Assembly (NCBI GenBank): GCA_963782045.1
Contig: CAWAIR010000009.1
Coordinates: forward strand, 1-64,000
DNA length: 64,000 nucleotides
Direction: 5' to 3'
Source: CAVSRC01 sp963782045
Lineage (GTDB): Bacteria; Pseudomonadota; Alphaproteobacteria; Rhizobiales; Kaistiaceae
Shown: piece after piece, positions 59,805 to 64,000 of the stretch
Layout of the letters: each line of letters begins with the position of its first letter
How positions within the stretch are numbered: the first letter of the stretch is position 1
Notes under the pieces: model-generated
What the model saw: the letters and a program-made list of their open reading frames with translations, nothing else
What the model was told of the DNA's origin: nothing
Database searches by the model: none
Translations under genes and position numbers: made by a program

Positions 59805-61124
59805 ATGAAACCTGTCCTTCGCGCCCTTGCCGGCGCTGCGCTGCTTTTTGGCTCCAGCCAGGCCATGGCGGCGACGCAACTGACCATCGCCACGGTGAAC
59901 AATGGCGACATGATCCGGATGCAGAAGCTGACGGATGACTTCACCAAGGCAAATCCCGACATCACGCTGAACTGGGTCACGCTCGAGGAGAACGTGCTCC
60001 GCCAGAAGGTGACCACCGACATCGCCACCAAGGGCGGCCAGTACGACGTGCTCACCATCGGCACCTATGAAGTGCCGATCTGGGCCAAGAACGGCTGGCT
60101 GGTCGAGCTTTCCGCCCTGGAGAGCGACCCGACCTACGACGTCAACGACCTGTTGCCGCCGATCCGCTCTGGCCTCAGCTTCGACGGCAAGCTCTACGCC
60201 GCGCCGTTCTACGGCGAATCGAGCTACGTCATGTACCGCAAGGACCTGATGGAGAAGGCCGGGCTCACCATGCCCGACAAGCCCGACTGGACCTTCATCA
60301 AGAAGGCCGCCGACGCGATGACCGATCGCGCCAACGGCGTCAACGGCATCTGCCTGCGCGGCAAAGCCGGCTGGGGCGAGAACATGGCCTTCCTGACCAC
60401 GCTCGCCAACTCCTTCGGCGCGCGCTGGTTCGACATGAACTGGAAGCCCCAGTTCGACAGCAAGGAATGGCATGACGCCATCCAGTTCTATGTCGACCTG
60501 ATGAAGGCCGACGGGCCGGCCGGCGCATCGTCGAACGGCTTCAACGAGAACCTGACCCTGTTCCAGCAGGGCAAGTGTGGCATGTGGATCGACGCCACCG
60601 TCGCCGGCTCGTTCGTCACCGACCCCAAGGCCTCGACGGTTGCCGACAAGGTTGGCTTCGCGCTCGCCCCGAACAAGGACGGCATCGACAAGCGCGCCAA
60701 CTGGCTATGGTCGTGGGCGCTGGCCATTCCGGCCGGCTCGCAGAAGGTCGACGCGGCCGAGAAGTTCATCGACTGGGCAACCAGCAAGCACTACCTCGAG
60801 CTGGTCGCCAGCAAGGACGGCTGGGCCAACGTGCCTCCGGGAACGCGGACCTCGCTCTACAAGAACCCCGAGTATCTGAAAGCGCCGTTCGCTGCGATGA
60901 CGCTCGCCTCGATCGAGGCCGCCGATCCGCAGCATCCGACCGTGCAGCCGGTGCCCTATACCGGCGTGCAGTTCGTCGCCATTCCTGAGTTCCAGGGCCT
61001 CGGCGACACGGTCGGCCAGATCTTCTCGGCGGCGCTCGCCGGGCAGAGCAGCGTCGACGATGCGCTCAAGCAGGCACAGGATGCCGCCACGCGCGTCATG
61101 ACCAAAGCGGGCTACATCAAGTAG
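59805..61124 (+). CDS. smoE: Polyol (sorbitol/mannitol-type) ABC transporter substrate-binding protein
   Basis: A 439-residue exported binding protein with signal peptide MKPVLRALAGAALLFGSSQAMAA. TQLTIATVNNGDMIRMQKLTDDFTKANPDITLNWVTLEENVLRQKVTTDIATKGGQYDV, in pattern, is the N-terminal signature of the SmoE/MtlE polyol binders. Later FYGESSYVMYRKDLMEKAGL and GKCGMWIDATVAGSFV are also conserved. It is first in the transport operon. A strong stem-loop directly after its stop (61139-61180) probably protects its mRNA. Confidence 0.92.
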   Translation: MKPVLRALAGAALLFGSSQAMAATQLTIATVNNGDMIRMQKLTDDFTKANPDITLNWVTLEENVLRQKVTTDIATKGGQYDVLTIGTYEVPIWAKNGWLVELSALESDPTYDVNDLLPPIRSGLSFDGKLYAAPFYGESSYVMYRKDLMEKAGLTMPDKPDWTFIKKAADAMTDRANGVNGICLRGKAGWGENMAFLTTLANSFGARWFDMNWKPQFDSKEWHDAIQFYVDLMKADGPAGASSNGFNENLTLFQQGKCGMWIDATVAGSFVTDPKASTVADKVGFALAPNKDGIDKRANWLWSWALAIPAGSQKVDAAEKFIDWATSKHYLELVASKDGWANVPPGTRTSLYKNPEYLKAPFAAMTLASIEAADPQHPTVQPVPYTGVQFVAIPEFQGLGDTVGQIFSAALAGQSSVDDALKQAQDAATRVMTKAGYIK

Positions 61125-61138
61125 GCCCCTCCCAAGCC

Positions 61139-61180
61139 GAGGCTGCCCGGGTATTTCGCATGGTGCGCCCGGGCAGCCTC
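61139..61180 (+). terminator. Strong stem-loop between smoE and smoF (attenuator or mRNA stabiliser)
   Basis: GAGGCTGCCCGGG (61139-61151) pairs perfectly with CCCGGGCAGCCTC (61168-61180) around 16 bases. It is 15 bp after the smoE stop, with the next gene 130 bp further on. No T-run follows, so partial termination plus 3' protection of smoE mRNA is likely. Confidence 0.7.
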
Positions 61181-61309
61181 AGACATTATGCCTAGGCAAT
61201 TGGTGAAAGCGGCCGGGAGGTCGCGTCATCTGAAAGTCCAGGCGCCGGAGCCAACCGGACGCCGCTGAGAAGGCCGCCAGCATAAGGCGCGTCGTTCGGG
61301 GAGGTGGGC

Positions 61310-62182
61310 ATGGCAACCGCGAATACTCGCAGCCTGGCGCGTACGATGATGGCGCCCTCGGTGGTGGCGCTGTTCATCTGGATGATCGTGCCGCTGGGGC
61401 TGACGCTCTGGTACTCATTCCAGCACTACAACCTGCTCAACCCGCTCGTCAGCGGCTTCGCCGGCTGGACGAACTACCACTACTTCCTCACCGACCCGTC
61501 CTTCTTCCAGGCCTTCGGCAACACGCTCATCCTCACCGTCTCGGTGCTGGCGATCACCGTCATCGGCGGCATCCTGCTCGGCATCTTGCTGGACCAGCAC
61601 ATCATCGGACAGGGCATCGTCCGCATCCTGATCATCTCTCCGTTCTTCGTCATGCCGACCGTCTCGGCGCTGGTGTGGAAGAACATGATCATGGACCCGA
61701 ACTACGGCATCCTCGCCTGGCTGACGACGCGCTTCGGCATCGCGCCGATCCCGTGGCTGGAGAGCTTTCCGCTCTTTTCCATCATCATCATCGTGTCATG
61801 GGAGTGGCTGCCGTTTGCCACGCTCATCCTTCTGACCGCGATGCAATCGCTCGATGAGGAGCAGAAGGAAGCCGCCGAGATGGACGGCGCCAACGTCGTC
61901 AACCGCTTCATCTACATCGTCCTGCCGCACCTCTCCCGCGCTATCACCGTGGTGATCCTCATCGAAACCATCTTCCTGCTCTCGGTGTTCGCCGAGATCC
62001 TGGTCACCACCAGCGGCGGTCCCGGCTTCGCCTCCACCAACATCACCTATCTGGTCTACCACGCCGCCCTGCTCGAATACGACGTCGGCGGCGCCTCGGC
62101 CGGCGGTGTGGTGGCGGTGGTGCTTGCCAACATCGTCGCCATCTTCCTGCTGCGCATCGTCGGCAAGAACCTCGAAGCCTGA
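61310..62182 (+). CDS. smoF: Polyol ABC transporter permease
   Basis: A 290-residue permease with six membrane helices. I take the ATG at 61310, spaced five bases from GGGGAGG, rather than the GTG at 61304. VVALFIWMIVPLGLTLWYSF is the first helix. The EAA loop reads EAAEMDGANVVNRFIYIVLPHLSRA. TTSGGPGFASTNITYLVY near the end is typical of SmoF/MtlF. It is followed 13 bp later by the partner permease. Confidence 0.92.
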   Translation: MATANTRSLARTMMAPSVVALFIWMIVPLGLTLWYSFQHYNLLNPLVSGFAGWTNYHYFLTDPSFFQAFGNTLILTVSVLAITVIGGILLGILLDQHIIGQGIVRILIISPFFVMPTVSALVWKNMIMDPNYGILAWLTTRFGIAPIPWLESFPLFSIIIIVSWEWLPFATLILLTAMQSLDEEQKEAAEMDGANVVNRFIYIVLPHLSRAITVVILIETIFLLSVFAEILVTTSGGPGFASTNITYLVYHAALLEYDVGGASAGGVVAVVLANIVAIFLLRIVGKNLEA

Positions 62183-62195
62183 GGGAGGGTAGAAA

Positions 62196-63026
62196 ATGGC
62201 ACGCGCCGTCACCCCGCAGAAGAGATGGACCTTCACGATCCTCGCCTGGATCGTGGCGTTGCTCATCTTCTTCCCGATCCTGTGGACGATCCTCACCGCC
62301 TTCAAGACCGAAGGCGACGCCATCCTCTTCCCGCCGGCCTTCTTCCCGCCGCACTGGACGCTGGAGAACTTCTACGAGGTGCAGGAACGCTCGAACTATT
62401 TCGGCCACTTCTACAATTCGGTCGTCATGGCCATCGGGTCGACCTTGCTCGCCCTCCTCTTCGCTGTGCCGGGCGCCTGGTCGATGGCGTTCTCGCCGTC
62501 ACGGCGCACCAAGGACATCCTGATGTGGATGCTGTCCACCAAGATGATGCCGGCCGTGGGCGTGCTGGTGCCAGTCTACCTGATCTTCAAGAACCTGAAC
62601 CTGTTGGACAACCTTGGCGGGCTGACCGTGATCCTGATGCTGATTGACCTGCCGATCGTCATCTGGATGCTCTACACCTACTTCAAGGAAATCCCCGTCG
62701 ATATCCTCGAAGCGAGCCGCATGGACGGCGCCGTGCTGTGGAAGGAGATCGTCTACATCCTCCTGCCGATGGCGGTGCCGGGCATCGCCTCGACCATGCT
62801 TCTCAACATCATCCTGGCGTGGAACGAAGCGTTCTGGACGCTCAACCTGACCGCCGCCCACGCTGCGCCGCTGACCGCGTTCATCGCGTCCTTCTCCGCC
62901 CCCGAGGGCCTGTTCTGGGCGAAGCTGTCGGCGGCCTCCACGCTCGCCATCGCGCCCATCCTCATCCTCGGCTGGTTCTCGCAGCGGCAACTCGTACGCG
63001 GCCTCACCTTCGGCGCGGTCAAGTAG
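62196..63026 (+). CDS. smoG: Polyol ABC transporter permease
   Basis: A 276-residue permease of the MalG group. ILAWIVALLIFFPILWTILTAFKTE forms the first helix and exit; LSTKMMPAVGVLVPVYLIF precedes the EAA loop EASRMDGAVLWKEIVYILLP. NIILAWNEAFWTLNLTAAHAAPL is a SmoG/MtlG type segment. Its stop is 19 bp before the smoK start. Confidence 0.92.
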   Translation: MARAVTPQKRWTFTILAWIVALLIFFPILWTILTAFKTEGDAILFPPAFFPPHWTLENFYEVQERSNYFGHFYNSVVMAIGSTLLALLFAVPGAWSMAFSPSRRTKDILMWMLSTKMMPAVGVLVPVYLIFKNLNLLDNLGGLTVILMLIDLPIVIWMLYTYFKEIPVDILEASRMDGAVLWKEIVYILLPMAVPGIASTMLLNIILAWNEAFWTLNLTAAHAAPLTAFIASFSAPEGLFWAKLSAASTLAIAPILILGWFSQRQLVRGLTFGAVK

Positions 63027-63045
63027 AGACGGGAGACAACCCACC

Positions 63046-64000
<955 letters not shown>

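Overview
The window joins two unrelated pieces of DNA. Positions 1 to about 6841 look like a different organism from the rest. Nearly every gene there is broken by single-base indels, and one protein carries TGG-rich lipoprotein-like repeats of a kind I associate with myxobacteria. From about 6842 to the end the sequence is a GC-rich alphaproteobacterium, most likely Hyphomicrobiales (Rhizobiales). The evidence is a PhyR/NepR/EcfG general stress response, HWE-family histidine kinases with FAT-GUY-type receivers, TRAP transport, and a smoEFGK-type polyol ABC transporter. At 6841 a purB fragment lacking its N-terminus abuts a cheA fragment lacking its C-terminus on the same strand, so this is probably a chimeric assembly join.

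Layout. 1-6841: acyl-CoA synthetase, riboflavin synthase, a ceramide-glucosyltransferase-like GT2, a radical SAM/SPASM protein followed by a zinc-ribbon/YG-repeat protein (possible modified peptide system), a cupin, and the C-terminus of adenylosuccinate lyase. 6842-11915: a Wsp-like chemosensory operon read leftward (cheW, cheR-TPR, cheW, mcp, cheA). 12515-17597: a leftward TRAP transporter operon with IclR and cupin genes, plus a GntR regulator. 18266-21180: an ABC-F ATPase and a DedA protein. 21251-31965: a TetR regulator, a sugar isomerase-like protein, four Gfo/Idh/MocA dehydrogenases and an ABC sugar transporter, organised around a divergent promoter with two inverted-repeat operators.

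32041-57647 is a general stress response island. It holds phyR, nepR and ecfG, two HWE kinases, two single-domain receivers and a Crp/Fnr regulator. Around them are typical stress genes: PRC-barrel, YciE-like, DUF883/holin/AI-2E, CsbD, DUF3309, DUF1328, a PQQ dehydrogenase and a PoxB-like enzyme. I find thirteen matches to the EcfG promoter (GGAAC, 16-17 nt, CGTT or a one-base variant) in front of these genes. Two of them do not lead to a protein gene but to about 90-100 nt that fold into a C-rich hairpin followed by an intrinsic terminator. One lies beside phyR and the other between an FNT-family transporter gene and a CDF gene. I propose these as stress-controlled small RNAs.

57967-64000 is a polyol (sorbitol/mannitol-type) locus: HAD phosphatase, SorC-family regulator, then smoE, smoF, smoG and smoK, with a perfect 14-bp palindrome in the smoE promoter and a strong stem-loop after smoE. 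smoK runs off the window. Four genes in the alphaproteobacterial part (mcp, cheA, the ATPase at 29524, the YciE-like gene) each carry one apparent one-base insertion, which suggests residual sequencing error rather than true pseudogenes. I found no tRNA, rRNA, CRISPR array or insertion sequence.
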